The notes: generated by a model not told the origin, from the sequence alone. 64,000 nucleotides of DNA from Ailurus styani (GCA_002007465.1 LNAC01000018.1:5943748-6007747); one strand, 5' to 3'; counted from the first letter of the stretch, positions 37,121 through 53,519 are shown. Numbers and translations: made by a program.

Positions 37121-37121
37121 A

Positions 37122-37154
<33 letters not shown>

Positions 37155-37549
37155 AACCAAGAAACGGTTTACTTGGAAAAGTAGGTAAAGAAAGGAAGTT
37201 AAGAACCAGTATACAATAAATAAAGTGTGCATTGACTCATACAACAACAAGCACAGAGCAGAGAAAAACAGGTAGTAAAGTGACAGGTACTAAGTCAAAA
37301 AGGAAAGATTCTGAAGCAAGTTTTGCAAGACAAGTAGAAGGTGCAGTATAAGGTAATAATCTGGGTTAGCAGAAGCATGCCCCGAATTTTGGGAAGCTAC
37401 CATACTTAAACCCAAACTAGTGGTGGCTAATGCTTAACTGGCCCACGTCGGAAAATAACAAGAGCTTTTTCCCCCAATCCACGGACTTTCTAACATAAAC
37501 TAACCCTCCAAAGGACTTCCCCTCCCTGAAGGCAAGGCGGGCCTCGGGA

Positions 37550-37935
37550 GAGGCCGCTCTGCATGCTGGGGTTTGTAGTCTTCTCAGACACCCAATCCGC
37601 GTGCTCTTCCGGGCGGTGCCGCCTTCCGTGATCCTCTTCCTGTTGGTGGGCGCTGGCGAGTTGGGGAGCCAATGAGGCCACAGTAACGTGGCAGCCCCCT
37701 ACGAGCCCGCGTCTCGGCCGGCGCTGACGGCAAGCCGGGCCACGCCCCCCGCGGGGCCCTACTACCCGGCGCCGACCCAGGGGGGGGAAATAGGGACCAC
37801 CTCCTGCCAGGAGGCGGACAGAAGCCCCGGTTTCCCCCCCAGTGTCTCTCGGTGGTGGCGCCGGTGCCCACGCCGACGCGTCCCCACCCTCTTCCGGGCC
37901 TCGGCTGCCGGGCCCGCGCTCTCTTCGCCCGGTGG
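37550..37935 (+). promoter_or_regulatory. PPIB: PPIB CpG-island promoter and 5'UTR
   Basis: There is an abrupt switch from AT-rich to GC- and CpG-rich sequence just upstream of the PPIB start. Visible elements are a ZNF143-type motif at 37561-37579, CCAAT at 37591-37595 and 37669-37673, an ETS-like CTTCCGGG at 37606-37613, and an AACGTGG at 37685-37691 resembling the UPR element core. I see no TATA box. A TATA-less housekeeping promoter with broad initiation is the likely form. The transcription start is not determinable from the sequence. Confidence 0.7.
37561..37579 (-). promoter_or_regulatory. ZNF143/THAP11-type (SBS) motif
   Basis: The minus strand reads ACTACAAACCCCAGCATGC. This fits the core ACTAYRNNNCCCR and the classic 'ACTACA..CCCAGCATGC' promoter element bound by ZNF143. 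It sits about 360 bp upstream of the PPIB start codon, at the edge of the CpG island. Confidence 0.65.
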
Positions 37936-43332
<5,397 letters not shown>

Positions 43333-43555
43333 AGCCCCCAGGACCTCTCCCTTTTGAGCCACCATCTGTGCGGCCCTGTTGCCTTCCCACGGGTTGAGAC
43401 TGCCCGCCGCAGGGCTCCGTGCTGCACTGGCCCCCGTGCTGGCCTCTGACGGAGCGGACCCCTCCCCGCACATTCCGCAGGCCTACCTACCAGCCTGGTT
43501 TTGTAACAAAAAGTCCTACCAATGCTGACCAATTAAAAAAAAGGTGGGTTTTTTT
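43333..43555 (+). terminator. PPIB: PPIB 3'UTR and poly(A) region
   Basis: A short 3'UTR of about 0.2 kb. A variant signal ATTAAA at 43532-43537 is followed by a GGTGGG/T-rich stretch, the usual downstream element. The cleavage site is inferred. Confidence 0.75.
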
Positions 43556-43784
43556 TTTTTATAAGCACTGTGTGGGCTGGGTTCTTGGGCCTGCAATACC
43601 TGCTCAAGTCCCTGACCGAGAATGTCTGGGACTGCTGTGGCAGGGGGTGCCTGCCCCCTTTTCTGGGGCTCTGGTCTGAACCCACAAATAGCAGGCAGGA
43701 GCTTTTGCTCCTTCTAACCCTTGCTTGTCCCCCACCCCATTCCCATGGAGGGGAAGAAATACGCCTCTATCTTTTCATAGCCTA

Positions 43785-43956
43785 CCTCTGAATGGACTTC
43801 TCCCTTTATTCCTTGTCCCCTGTTGTCCCTGCCCTGACACCCGGGGTGGTAAGTCCTGGGTCTGGGCCAAGGGGGACCCAGCCTCCTCTGAGAAGGGGGC
43901 ACATGCACTGAGGCACGTGTCTGTCCTGGCAGGTGGCCCATAGGCCTCTGGGCTGG
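43785..43956 (-). terminator. SNX22: SNX22 3'UTR and poly(A) signal
   Basis: A canonical AATAAA on the minus strand at 43810-43805 lies about 150 bp after the stop. Cleavage is expected near 43785-43795. This leaves roughly 240 bp to the PPIB 3' end, so the genes are tail-to-tail without overlap if these sites are used. Confidence 0.7.
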
Positions 43957-44078
43957 TCAGGGCATCGTTGGCAAAGGAGCAGGGTGACAAGATGCCTCCG
44001 GCTGAGCCTCAGCTGCCCTGTGGCTGAAGCTGTAGAGGCCCTGGAGCACGCCCTTCACCACCACGTTGGGCAGAGCCT
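43957..44078 (-). CDS. SNX22: SNX22 exon 7 (coding part)
   Basis: After 'gtcccacag' it completes a Glu codon, then reads [20 protein letters not shown] through HPAPLPTMP and TGA at 43959-43957. Confidence 0.94.
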
Positions 44079-47000
44079 CTGTGGGACAGAAAGAAAACAG
44101 GAGGAGAGCATAGGGGACTGGAAGGGAAGAAAAGATGGGGGTGGGCCTAGCCTCGGGCTTGTAGGTCCTTGAGCTCCTGAGTCCATAGGCTCAGCCCCCT
44201 CCTCAGGAATAGAGGACTCTGCCAAGGCCATAGGTAACAGCTGGCCACCCTAAACGAGGCCTTGGCATGTCCTCACATTCTGTTCACATTATCTTAGTAA
44301 AGTCAGGTTGGTGAGGGATGGAGAGCAGGAGAGCTAAGTTTATCTCCCCACATCTGCTTTCTGAAGAACACAAAGCAGGCTATAGGAGCAGCAGAGGTCT
44401 GTGGTCCCAAAGGCAGACAGTAGGCCCGACATGCTGCCTAGAGGTCCTGAGCTGAAAATGGCAGGCTCACCCCAGACACCCATACTGGTACCCAGGCCCT
44501 ACAGGTGGATTAGAGGTCAGAGCCCCTGCCCCCCTCCTTACCTGGAGATGGGGTGCAAATGTAGGGATCCATGCAGAAGCTGATGACAGGCCGGTGGTGC
44601 AGCTGGGAGCTAGGAGGGAAGAGTCCTGAACAGTGATGGAGAGGCAGGGGGAGAGACTAGGGATTGAGATTACTAAACACCCAAAAAGGAAAAGGTGGGT
44701 GGGGAAATGGGCCCCGGGAGGCACCAACAGAAACCGGGATTGGGCGGGGCGGATACCCCGGACAGCAGCAGGCCGCCTCCTGGCGCACAGCCACTAGGGG
44801 GCAGCAGGAGCAGGGCGGCAGGGGCTTTGACTTGCCTGCAGTCATTGGGCTGGAACTCCCCCAGGGCGCTGAAAAGAGGAGACGGGCTGTGAGCTGCGGT
44901 TGGTGTGGGAGTTGGGGGTGGGGGGGGCTGTGAAGGTGCGCGCGTGAGGAAGGGGTGGAGACACGCAAGCCCAGCACTTCACCTCCCAGGGGACCACTGC
45001 TGCTATTTGTAACAAGCTCAGTTCCGGAGGTGGCTGGGGTAACCAAGACTGTCCAGAAAATAGCCCCTCTACCACCGGCCCCAAGAAAGCTAATGAGGGA
45101 GGTCACGTCTCAAGAAACAGGCCCGCACCGGAGACCTAAGAAGGAAAGGGGCTTGGCCTCTAAAACCTTTCCTCAAAGATGATAAATAAGGCACGCCTGG
45201 GTGGCTCAGTTGGTTAAGCCACTGCCTTCGGCTGGGGTCATGATCCCCGAGTCCCAGCATTGAGTCTGGCATCGGGCTCCACTCCCCGTGGAGTCAGCTT
45301 CTCCCTCTGACCTCCTCTCTCATGCTCTCTCTAAAATTAATCTAAAAATAAGAAATAAAACCTTTCCTCACCTGCTTGCTGCAGAGAGACCCTGTCCCCC
45401 CAGCACTGGGGCCCCTCTTGCCCGGCCATGGCCCCCAGAGGCGCTCACCCCCAGCTGCTAGCCTTAGGGTCTGTGGGGAAGTGCCGAAGATTCAGGAATT
45501 CCAGTAACTCCTTGGGCACATCCTGGTTCAGGTATAGGACACCCTGGGGGGATCAGAGGGAACCTGTAATCAGACTCAGCTGTGTAACATACAGAGCCCA
45601 GTGCAAAATGGAGGTGGGGGGGTGCTTCCAAAATGACCAAGAATTTCAAGAGAGCAGAGCATTAAACCAAGCACTGGGCCCTGGGTGACTACATGGGTCA
45701 GAAGCCCAGGAAGCCAACATGGCCTGTAGCCTGGCATCACTGTGTGGGGAAGAGGGGGGCAAGGGTCCCCACCCAAATCCTCAGCATTGAGGCTAGCACA
45801 GGCTCTCACACTGAAGCAGAGAGCGAGCTAGCCTTCACTGAACTGAAACCACCTGCCTCTGTTACCTCATCCCATTCTCTCAATACAGAGAGGGCTGTTT
45901 GGACCCATGACTGTTCAGAATATTGAGGCTTGGGTAGTAAATAGCATGCTGGAGACGTGGGGTCCTTTCACTTCCTGTGACCCCCCCCCACCTCTCTGGG
46001 CCACACCTCTGGTCCAGCAGGCTGGGGGGCAACAGAGCGAGCCCCGTGCACACCTGGATGTAGGCCTCCAAGCCCAGCCGGCGCTGCTCCAGTCCTCTGC
46101 TCCTCCAGTTAGGCAGGCGTTTTGAGGGGAAGTCGGGCACTTTGTACAGTTTCTTGATCTGCCAGGAGGTTACCGCGGTGCCATCACAGCATTCTGCTTG
46201 AGCCCTCAAGCTCACCCAAGAGTCTCGCCCAGTCCTCCCCGCCCCCACCTCAGACTTCAGGCTCTACCCCGGGGCAGACACTAGTGAGTGATGGTTGGGA
46301 CGGGGGCGAGAGAGACCCAGCCTCCTCCCAAACCCAAACGCCCGAGGGCTGGCCGGCCACGCGCTGGCATTGACGGCAGAGGTTGGGCCCTGCCCCTCTG
46401 CGTCCACCGAGAAGCCCGCAGGGAGTTCTGTGCCCAGGACCGGAGGGAGCCCTCCAAGGACTGGGGCGGTACTGGGGGTGGCAGAGGCTGGGGCCGCAGT
46501 TCGTTCGCCCGTCTCCCGGGAGCTGGGCAGGAGCCGGGCCGGGGTCGGTCGGTCGGCGGCGCAGCCTCACCCGCTTGTGCAGCGCGTGGAACTCGCTGTA
46601 GCGCCTCTGCACGGTGTGCCTGCGCCCGCGGCACAGCACTTCCACTCGGAACACCTGGCGGGCGCGGGCGGGCGGCCAGGTGCGCGTGAGGCCCCGCGGG
46701 AGAGCTCAGCAGGACCCGCGCCCGCAACGCGCCCGCGCTCCCGCGCTCAGAGGCACAAAGCGGCCTGGGAGCCCCGCCAAGCTCCGGGGACCCTCCCACG
46801 CTGCCCACGCACTTGGGGAGATGGGGAGAACGGGCCCGCCCCTCTGCTACGTGCAGTCCCTCGTGAACCCGGACCGTCGTCCACGGCGCTGGCAAATCCA
46901 AGCGGCCGGAGACCCTCGGAAGGCGGTCTCTGGACTGCCTGACCCGCCGCGCTCCCGATGCCGCAGCCCGGGCGCCGGATCCCCACTACGCGTGGCGCGG

Positions 47001-47111
47001 GGAAATGCCCCGTGCCCCTTCCCGGCCAGTGTCCCCGCTCACCATGTGGCCTTTCTCTGGGCTCTGCCTGGGATCCTCGGGTCCCACCGACGGGATGTGA
47101 ACTTCCAGCAT
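43957..47111 (-). CDS. SNX22: SNX22, sorting nexin 22, complete
   Basis: Seven minus-strand exons (69+84+105+95+33+68+122 nt) give 191 residues plus stop. I recall 193 for human, and the two-residue difference lies in exon 1 ([10 protein letters not shown]). The protein is nearly all PX domain (about residues 1-118): RRYSEF at 40-45 is the phosphoinositide-contact motif and [12 protein letters not shown] at 58-69 is the proline/lysine loop. The C-terminal part contains [20 protein letters not shown] and ends HPAPLPTMP. Known role: a small PX protein expected to bind PI3P on endosomal membranes. Its physiological function is poorly defined. Six introns of 226-580 bp keep the gene compact. Five donors are GT; the exon 5 donor is GC. 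The gene converges on PPIB. Confidence 0.95.
44542..44609 (-). CDS. SNX22: SNX22 exon 6
   Basis: 68 nt between 'cctcctag' and 'gtaagg'. 22 codons [22 protein letters not shown], with split Ser and Glu codons at the ends. Confidence 0.93.
44836..44868 (-). CDS. SNX22: SNX22 exon 5 (33 nt, GC donor)
   Basis: A 33-nt exon after 'cttttcag'. It encodes [10 protein letters not shown] with split codons at both ends. The only frame-preserving donor is 'AG|gcaagt', a GC-AG intron. The nearby GT four bases on would shift the frame. Confidence 0.85.
45190..45356 (+). mobile_element. CAN-SINE in SNX22 intron 4
   Basis: 'gcacgcctgggtggctcagt' head. 'aaaacctttcctca' is duplicated on both flanks. Antisense to SNX22. 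Confidence 0.92.
45449..45543 (-). CDS. SNX22: SNX22 exon 4
   Basis: 95 nt encoding [20 protein letters not shown] through PKASSW plus two bases of a Gly codon. This is the C-terminal helix of the PX domain. The donor is 'gtgagc'. Confidence 0.94.
46054..46158 (-). CDS. SNX22: SNX22 exon 3
   Basis: 35 codons from [20 protein letters not shown] to GLEAYIQ. This is the PX proline loop and the start of the following helix. Confidence 0.95.
46571..46654 (-). CDS. SNX22: SNX22 exon 2
   Basis: 28 codons [28 protein letters not shown] in two runs, with the PX-domain RRYSEF motif. The acceptor is 'gccag' and the donor 'gtgagg'. Confidence 0.95.
47043..47111 (-). CDS. SNX22: SNX22 exon 1 (coding part)
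   Basis: ATG at 47111-47109. It encodes [18 protein letters not shown] through EKGHM (23 codons), with donor 'gtgagc'. It lies inside a CpG island. Confidence 0.93.
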
Positions 47112-47350
47112 CCGCAGCCCGACTCCAGCCCCTTCGAGCGCGAAGCTCCCGGCAGGACCTCTCCCAGCTCAGACTGCAGACCCCAGCGGGCCCGGGCCCG
47201 CCCCCTCGGGCCCCGCAGGCCCCGCCCCAAATTGGCCCCGCCCCGGGCGTTCCCTCGCGCCGCCCGGTCCTGCGAGAGGCAGATTAGGCAGCGTGCGGGG
47301 GAGGCTGGGGTCGAGCACCGCCCTCTGAGCCTAGCGGGCCACAGGTGGGG
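47112..47350 (-). promoter_or_regulatory. SNX22: SNX22 CpG-island promoter and 5'UTR
   Basis: The GC-rich tract has repeated GC boxes (CCGCCCC near 47222 and 47238) flanking an inverted CCAAT (ATTGG at 47231-47235), all within about 130 bp upstream of the SNX22 ATG. No TATA is seen. The CpG-rich region continues downstream into exons 1-2 (about 46.3-47.3 kb). Confidence 0.65.
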
Positions 47351-47769
47351 ACCCTTCGTCGGACAATCATCTGTTTGTCAGTCTTTACTGAGTACCTGCC
47401 AGGGATGCTGATGAGCAAAAAATTTCACCTACTCTTTATTGAGCGCCTAGTAAGGACTAGGGTCTGTGGGCGCAGGACGGGGAAGGAGGCGGGGCGCAGA
47501 CCTTGGCGCCTACCTTGGGGGTCAATTAAATATATTCTTTGCGTCCTCACACCCATCCCCGGGACCAGGCTGCCCCCCATCCCCTTCCCTCCACCTTTCA
47601 AACCTGAACCCTGGGAAGGCGGCCCCACCTGGGAAAGGCTTGGACAATCTGGTTTTGATGTCCGCCCTTCCCAGCATCCACAAGCCCTTATATTCATTTG
47701 TTTTTTTTTTTTTCATCTATTCACTTATCTTTCAGCCCCAACCTGCTTCAGGTCCAGTTTGCCGGGAAG

Positions 47770-47935
47770 AAGCAGTTTAGGGACCTGGGCTCTGCTTTGG
47801 GGGGCAGATAACTTGGCTTTCCTGAACTGTGTAGGCCTGTTCTCATCTGCAAAATTGGGATAATAGGCCTCCCTCAGGAGAGTGTATAAAAATTGAGATG
47901 ATCCCTGTTAAACCCTCAGCAAAGCAGGTGTCGAG
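47770..47935 (+). mobile_element. MIR-like fragment
   Basis: 'ttctcatctgcaaaattgg', 'gataataggcctccctcagg' and 'gagatgatccctgttaaacc' follow the MIR consensus order. Confidence 0.65.
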
Positions 47936-48689
47936 AAGGTGGCAGCTTGTGGGCTTGTCCTGGAGGCAGAGGTGGGTGGTGTCTGTGCACAGGGCGATAG
48001 ACGGGGAAGAGGGACTTTGGGAGAGGGCACTAGGCCGTTCTTGCCCACCCCCTCAGGCAGGGCCTTCCTGGGTATGGGGCAGGATTTAATCCAGAAATCT
48101 CTCACTCTTGGGCTAAGAAGGGCCTCTGCTCCCCCACTCAGCCCCCTACACTTCAGCCATAAGGGAGCTGTCCCATTCAGCAGAGTCCCATTCAGGACTC
48201 CTCTGACTTCTCCCAACAAAGATCTGGGCAGGCTGGAAGCCTTGTGGTGGGAAGGAGGAAGCAGAGCACCTGTCTTAGGCGTAGGGGCTGGTGACTGCGG
48301 GACCACTGACTCGCTTCCTCCCCTGCTAGTGCAGAGGTGCTTCTGAGCTGAAGCAGAAAGTCTACCTCTCACCCCCAGCTCGGCTCTCAGAGAGAAGATG
48401 AGAGGATGACCCCAAAGGGGGCAAGCAGGACTCACCAATACTAAGTACCACACTTTCTCCCTCCAGATTCCATCACACAAGTACCCCAGAATCAGGAAGC
48501 TAAAACTTCCCACAAGGGAAACGACCCACTATGAACAGAAGTGCTGGGGTTTCATTTCTTCCCTTGAACTTTAGAGCCCCATCAGTCAGAGACCCTGTTC
48601 TCCTTGTCTACTGACCAGGGAGTCCTCTCCCAAGACCCTGAGACCTCTAAGCTTCTTGGTCACCTGTCCTAACGATCACCCTTTGTCTC

Positions 48690-49330
48690 TGTTCCTACCA
48701 CCCAGAAAAGTGCTAAATCTCCTAATGGATCTTCCAGTGGATTTCCTTGCCTCCCTCTCCATTCTCTAATTAGCAGCACAAACCACCATCAACCCATTGC
48801 TTCAAGCCTTCAGAAGGCTTCCCGTTATACTGAAAACAAAACCCACCCTCCCTACCACAATCTACAGAGCTCTAAGTGACCCAGCCCTGCCTCCATCTCT
48901 CATCTCATTTCCTCTCCTTCCCCTTCGTGTACCCGGCTCCAGACACAGTGACCTTCTAGTTCTTCAAACCCAACAAGCTCTTTCCCGCCTCAGGGCCTTT
49001 GCCCTTGCTGTTTTCTCTCCCTAGAACACTCTTCCCTGACTCCTTACCTATCTGGTGGGCTTACCCTAAAAATTCCAATTCTTAGCGTTGAACCTCTTCA
49101 GAGAGACCTTCCTTCCTGACCGCTTCCCTATCCTATCACCCTGTCTTCCATTATATGATGTTTGTTTATCGTGTGCCTCCCTGGTTTTCCTGACTTTGCC
49201 CCAGACTCTCATTGTCATTGGGCCAGGGACCTGGTCTTGTCAGAGGTTTTTGCCACGGTGCCAAGAATGTAGGAGACACTCAAAAAACAGTTGTTGGTTG
49301 AAAGCCTCTGTGAATGAATTGGGGGGAGGA
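48690..49330 (+). mobile_element. L2 3'-end fragment
   Basis: 'cctcagggcctttgcccttg' and 'ccctagaacactcttccctg', then 'agacactcaaaaaacagttg', are classic L2 3' sequence. Confidence 0.8.
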
Positions 49331-50529
49331 CATTGGGAAGAGGCCTGGGAAGGCTTGGGAAAGAGGCAGGAGGGAGGAGTTAGAGGAAGGCCTATGGGGC
49401 GTTACCTTCAGAGTTGTACACCTCTCTCTCTCTGCAGATTGTCGTCCACCTTATTTGCTTAATTTTCAGGTGCTCCTGAGAAGCCTCAAATCAATGGATT
49501 TTCATCACCAGTTTACAGGGAGATTAGATGCACCCGACTTCTAAAACATCTGGTAGTAAACACACATCTCCTAATTCCACCGTGTTCCATGGTACATGAG
49601 TGAAGATCCAAATGAAGAAAGACAAGATCCTTGGTCTGGAGATATTTTAGGATGTCTCTGGGGAGATCAGTTCTGGAGGATATTTTCCTGTAAACAGGCG
49701 TACATGACATACTGTAGACTCCAAAACCTGTATTATAGTCAAGGGAAAAGCTTATTTGCAGTATACTTTAATCACTGGCCAGCTCGGTAGATGAACACAG
49801 AGCTAAGTTCCTCACACTCTATGAGGGCTGTGTAGACCTTCAAAGTGACTGCTGTTTTTAGAATGAGTTTTACTGCACAAGCCTTTGCCTTTTCTCCATC
49901 ACTCTCTAACATGTGAATTTCATTTCCAAGTTTCTGGGAGGAAGGGGCTTAAAAGCACTGGTTTCTTGGCCAGAGTATTTCCAGATCAGATCATAGAGCA
50001 GTGGTTCTCAGGCAGCATCATCATCCTCACCTACAAGGCCTGTTGAGTTGCAAAGAGGGCTCTGAGCCCAGTTTTCTGAGCTGTGAGCGGTTTCGACAAC
50101 TTCCCGGGGCGCTGTGGCTGCTCCTGGTTGGGGGCCACGTTGTAAGCACCAGTCTCTTGACTCCCACACCAGGGCCCTGGGGAGGGGGGTCACCGCCAAG
50201 CAGGAGGCAGCGAGGGCCCAGGGCACAGGTGTCCCCTCCCCGGCCACTTCCGGGGATGGAGCAGGTGGGCTGGACTGCAGCTCCTGCCCTGGCTGGGCCC
50301 CGGCTCTCTGGGGCCCTCCGCCACTGGCACACAAAGCCCCTTTCACAGGCCGGGCTTCTGCAGAGCCGCTGCTGTGCTCAGGAGAAGGCTAAGCCCTTTA
50401 AGAAAACAAACAGCTCCTGGGCTGGTGGGCACCTCAGGCTGCAGAGCCTGGATTCTTCCCGCCAGGCGGCCTGAGGAGGCGGACTAGCCCCAGGGGGCCC
50501 AACCAGGGCAGCAGGATCGCTTCACCCCG

Positions 50530-50700
50530 GAGGCTCTGGTCACCTGGACAAGCTCCCACAGCTCCCTGTGCTCGGGGTCCTTATCTGCACAGCGGAGCGT
50601 AGGGTGTAGGTTGAAAGATATCATGCTTCTAAAATGTTTAGCAGGGGCCCGGCACAGAGTAAATTAATGTTAGGTCTTATTATTTACTGAATTATACGAA
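50530..50700 (+). mobile_element. MIR-like fragment
   Basis: 'ctggacaagctcccacagct' then 'ggcccggcacagagtaaatt' fit the two ends of a MIR. Confidence 0.55.
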
Positions 50701-50895
50701 TTTGCTGTTTTTGTAGGTCACAACAGTAGGATATAGGCAATTACATAGGGTTCATCCTAATACATTGCTGATTCAACTTTGAAACAACACAAATAAGCCT
50801 TACTCTTCCTCTTTCAGTGTCCTGAGATTGCAAGGTTAGGTTAAAAAATGAACTATTTTAACTACTAACTTGGTGATCAGAATTGTCCTGATTTT

Positions 50896-51084
50896 GGGGT
50901 GCCTGGGTGGCTCCGTCGGTTAAGCATCTGCCTTTGACTCAGATCAAGATCTCAGGGTTCTGGAATGCAGCCCTGCATCAGGGTCCCTGCTCAGTGGGGA
51001 GTCTGCTTCTCCTTCTCCCTCTGCTGCTCCCTCTGCTTGTGCTCTCTCTCTGTCAAATAAATAATAAAATCTTTAAAAAAAAAA
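50896..51084 (+). mobile_element. CAN-SINE
   Basis: 'ggggtgcctgggtggctccg' head. Flanks 'agaattgtcctgatttt' and 'agaattttccggatttt'. Confidence 0.92.
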
Positions 51085-51229
51085 AGAATTTTCCGGATTT
51101 TGTCGATATTGTGCAACCAAAAAAACGGCAGAATAAATTGGGAGCAGAGTTTGATGTAAATCAGCAACTATCCTGTTCATCTTAACAGCTTCTGAGTTCT
51201 TACTAATTGCCTTTCTAATGGGTATATCT

Positions 51230-51426
51230 TTTTTTTTCTTAAAGAATTGTTTAAAGATTTTATTTATTTGAGAGACAGAGAGAGAGCATGAGTGGGGGCA
51301 GAGGGCAAGAGAGAAGCAGACTTCCCGCCAAGCAGGGAGCCCAACGTGGGGCTCCATTCCAGGACCCAGGGATCATGACCTGAGCCGACCTCAGATGCTC
51401 AATCGACTGAGCTGCCCAGGCGCCCC
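51230..51426 (-). mobile_element. CAN-SINE
   Basis: Minus copy. Flanks 'ctaatgggtatatcttt' and 'ctaatgggtacatcttt'. It faces the preceding plus copy at 150 bp. Confidence 0.92.
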
Positions 51427-52429
51427 CTAATGGGTACATCTTTAATAAAACACCATACCTTTATGTTTTGAATACTGGGCTTTGGTGTAGATGTCTAAAA
51501 AAGTGGCAGTGCTAAAACATCTTAAATTATAGAGGAGTGTAAACTCTTCGTTTTACAGATGAGGAAATGGAGGGGTGCAGGAGAAGTGAGCCCTGGAAAT
51601 GGTTGTGTTAGGAGAGCACCTCTGATGAGCGTGTCCTCCCACAGTCCCGAGAGCAAAGTTTGAGGGTAGGTGCTTCTCAGGGGACACACAGGCTCTAGCC
51701 CTGGGGCTCCAGCCAACAATGTCACTACCAGGAATCCCTTCCCCCCTGCCCAGATGACAAGGACAGCTCGGTTGCTTCAGACACGACCCACACTGCCAGG
51801 GCTGGAGGGGGCGCTGGCAGAGGCCTCGAAGGCAGCACAGCTCCCCAGGAAGATTGTTCTGGTGCTACAACAGCTCCCAACTCCCCTTACTTAGAGTGAT
51901 TATGTCAAGGGACCAACCAATCGGCCCCTCTGGTGTGCCCAACGCTCAGGTTCCGGGAACGGAGATGGGCTCGGGAATCCTCAGGTCACGGGGCTTTACT
52001 GTGAAGAGCTGCGGGTCCAAGCACTGGGGCCAGCAGGAAAGCCAGACCAGAGGCTGGGAGGGACCGCCGCACAAGGCCCTGAGGTTTAGGACTGAGGTGC
52101 TCTCACCTCCCACTCTAGCTCTGGGTGCCGTCTGTGGTTTCTCAGCAAGTGGAGGTTTTAGTTTCCGCCACTAATGGTCCGCGGGGTACTCACCCAAGCT
52201 GCTGCCCTGTGTTCCAGCTTCTTCTGCTCCCCAACTGGGCCACACGCTGTGCATGTCTGGGGAGAGAGGACCTCACAGAGGTCAGAGAAGTTCACATGCC
52301 TACAAAAGTCAGGTGGGTAACATGTCCTTAACAGGTCTATTGTGTGGCTTTCTCTGGGCCTTTCAGAACAACTTAGTTGATTATTATCTAGGTTCCTCCT
52401 GTCCATCCCTGCCTAGAACGTGTGCGACA

Positions 52430-52630
52430 GGGTGTAGCAGACAAGCTGAGTCAAGCAGACTGGGTTCAGGTCTTCCTTCTGAGTTCGGGGGTGTTGGGGG
52501 ACAGTAAGCCTGGGGAAGCTGCTTCAGGTCTCAAAGCCTCAGTCTTTTAATGGAGATAGTGATGCCCACCTGGAAGTTCCTGATGAGATTTGAGATGTTT
52601 CAAAGCCCCAAAGCAGAGTGGGCCCTTAAC
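52430..52630 (+). mobile_element. MIR-like fragment
   Basis: 'ggggaagctgcttcaggtc', 'tcaaagcctcagtcttttaa' and 'atggagatagtgatgcccac' follow MIR order. Confidence 0.65.
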
Positions 52631-53519
52631 ACATGACATCTCTTATCGTCAGGTGCCACAGTGGGAAGAGATTACCCTGCCCCCACATAGGTTCCTGCCT
52701 CCCAGGTGCCTGATCGTTATTTCTGGTGAGGCTGCCAGGAGACCTGCTGGTTGGGGCCCTGTGGTCACCGCTGCTGCCACTCAAAATGGAAGAGGAAGCT
52801 GAGAGCTCTGAAGCGTGGAGGGGGCAGTCATTTGGAAACAATGGTTACATCCCTGGAGGGAAAGGTCCCAACTCAGATTGGACAGTGGTTTTCTGTGGTT
52901 TTCCTGGACCCAAAGTGCATCCGATGGAGGCTGAGCACCTGGCTCCCTCCAGGCAGTCTCAAGGGTGAGGGGTGTTTTCTGCTCCCGAGGTCCTTTCATC
53001 CCAGCCAGAAGGGCATTCCCACAACAGACAAGGGCAAAGGGGAGGAGTCCTGTCTGGGGCAAGTGTGGGGCAAGTGTGGGGCAGGTGGCAATCACCCTCC
53101 ACCCTGCAGGCACCCCCCCCCCCTTAAGCACCATTCCTTCCAAACCCAAATCAGGCCTGATTTCTGGATCTCTTCAAAAACCTAAGATCTGGGCCCACAA
53201 GCTCATAAAACAATAATTGCCAGAGCTGAATGGCAGCCATCGCCCCCTTAAGGCTGCCTTTGTGGGTGAACATGGAGATGGGTAGGAACAACACAGTCCA
53301 TGATCTTAAGGAGTTCCGAGCCCCAGAGGCTAATGAGATCATCTCAGAGATAACGATGCACACAAGAGTGAGAAAGACCAGAGGTTTAAGAGGACAACAA
53401 CGAGCTACAAAGGAGGTAGGGCTACCATTCCAGTCTGGGGGTAGAATGGAAAATGCATCAAGGAAAGCTTCCTGGAGAATGTACATATAAAGTAGGCCTC
53501 AAAGGATGTGTTGTTTTCC

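Larger units (their letters stand above)
35366..37549. other. CSNK1G1-PPIB intergenic interval
   Basis: About 2.2 kb between the inferred CSNK1G1 poly(A) site and the PPIB CpG island. It holds two adjacent plus-strand SINEs (36811-37120), an (AAAAC)n tail near 37120-37150 and unremarkable AT-rich sequence. No gene is seen. Confidence 0.6.

Noticed and set aside
37852..37935. In-frame extension upstream of the PPIB ATG
   Set aside because: The extension begins with GTG, not ATG. It would bury the signal peptide and does not match the 216-residue protein.
46281..47411. Open frames up to 265 codons across the SNX22 promoter
   Set aside because: Same cause: CpG-rich, Arg/Pro/Ala-rich translations in several frames. 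The real coding there is SNX22 exons 1-2 on the minus strand.
50001..50474. A 157-codon plus-strand open frame between SNX22 and SNX1
   Set aside because: It resembles no protein I know, lies in GC-rich sequence, and has an open frame on the opposite strand too.
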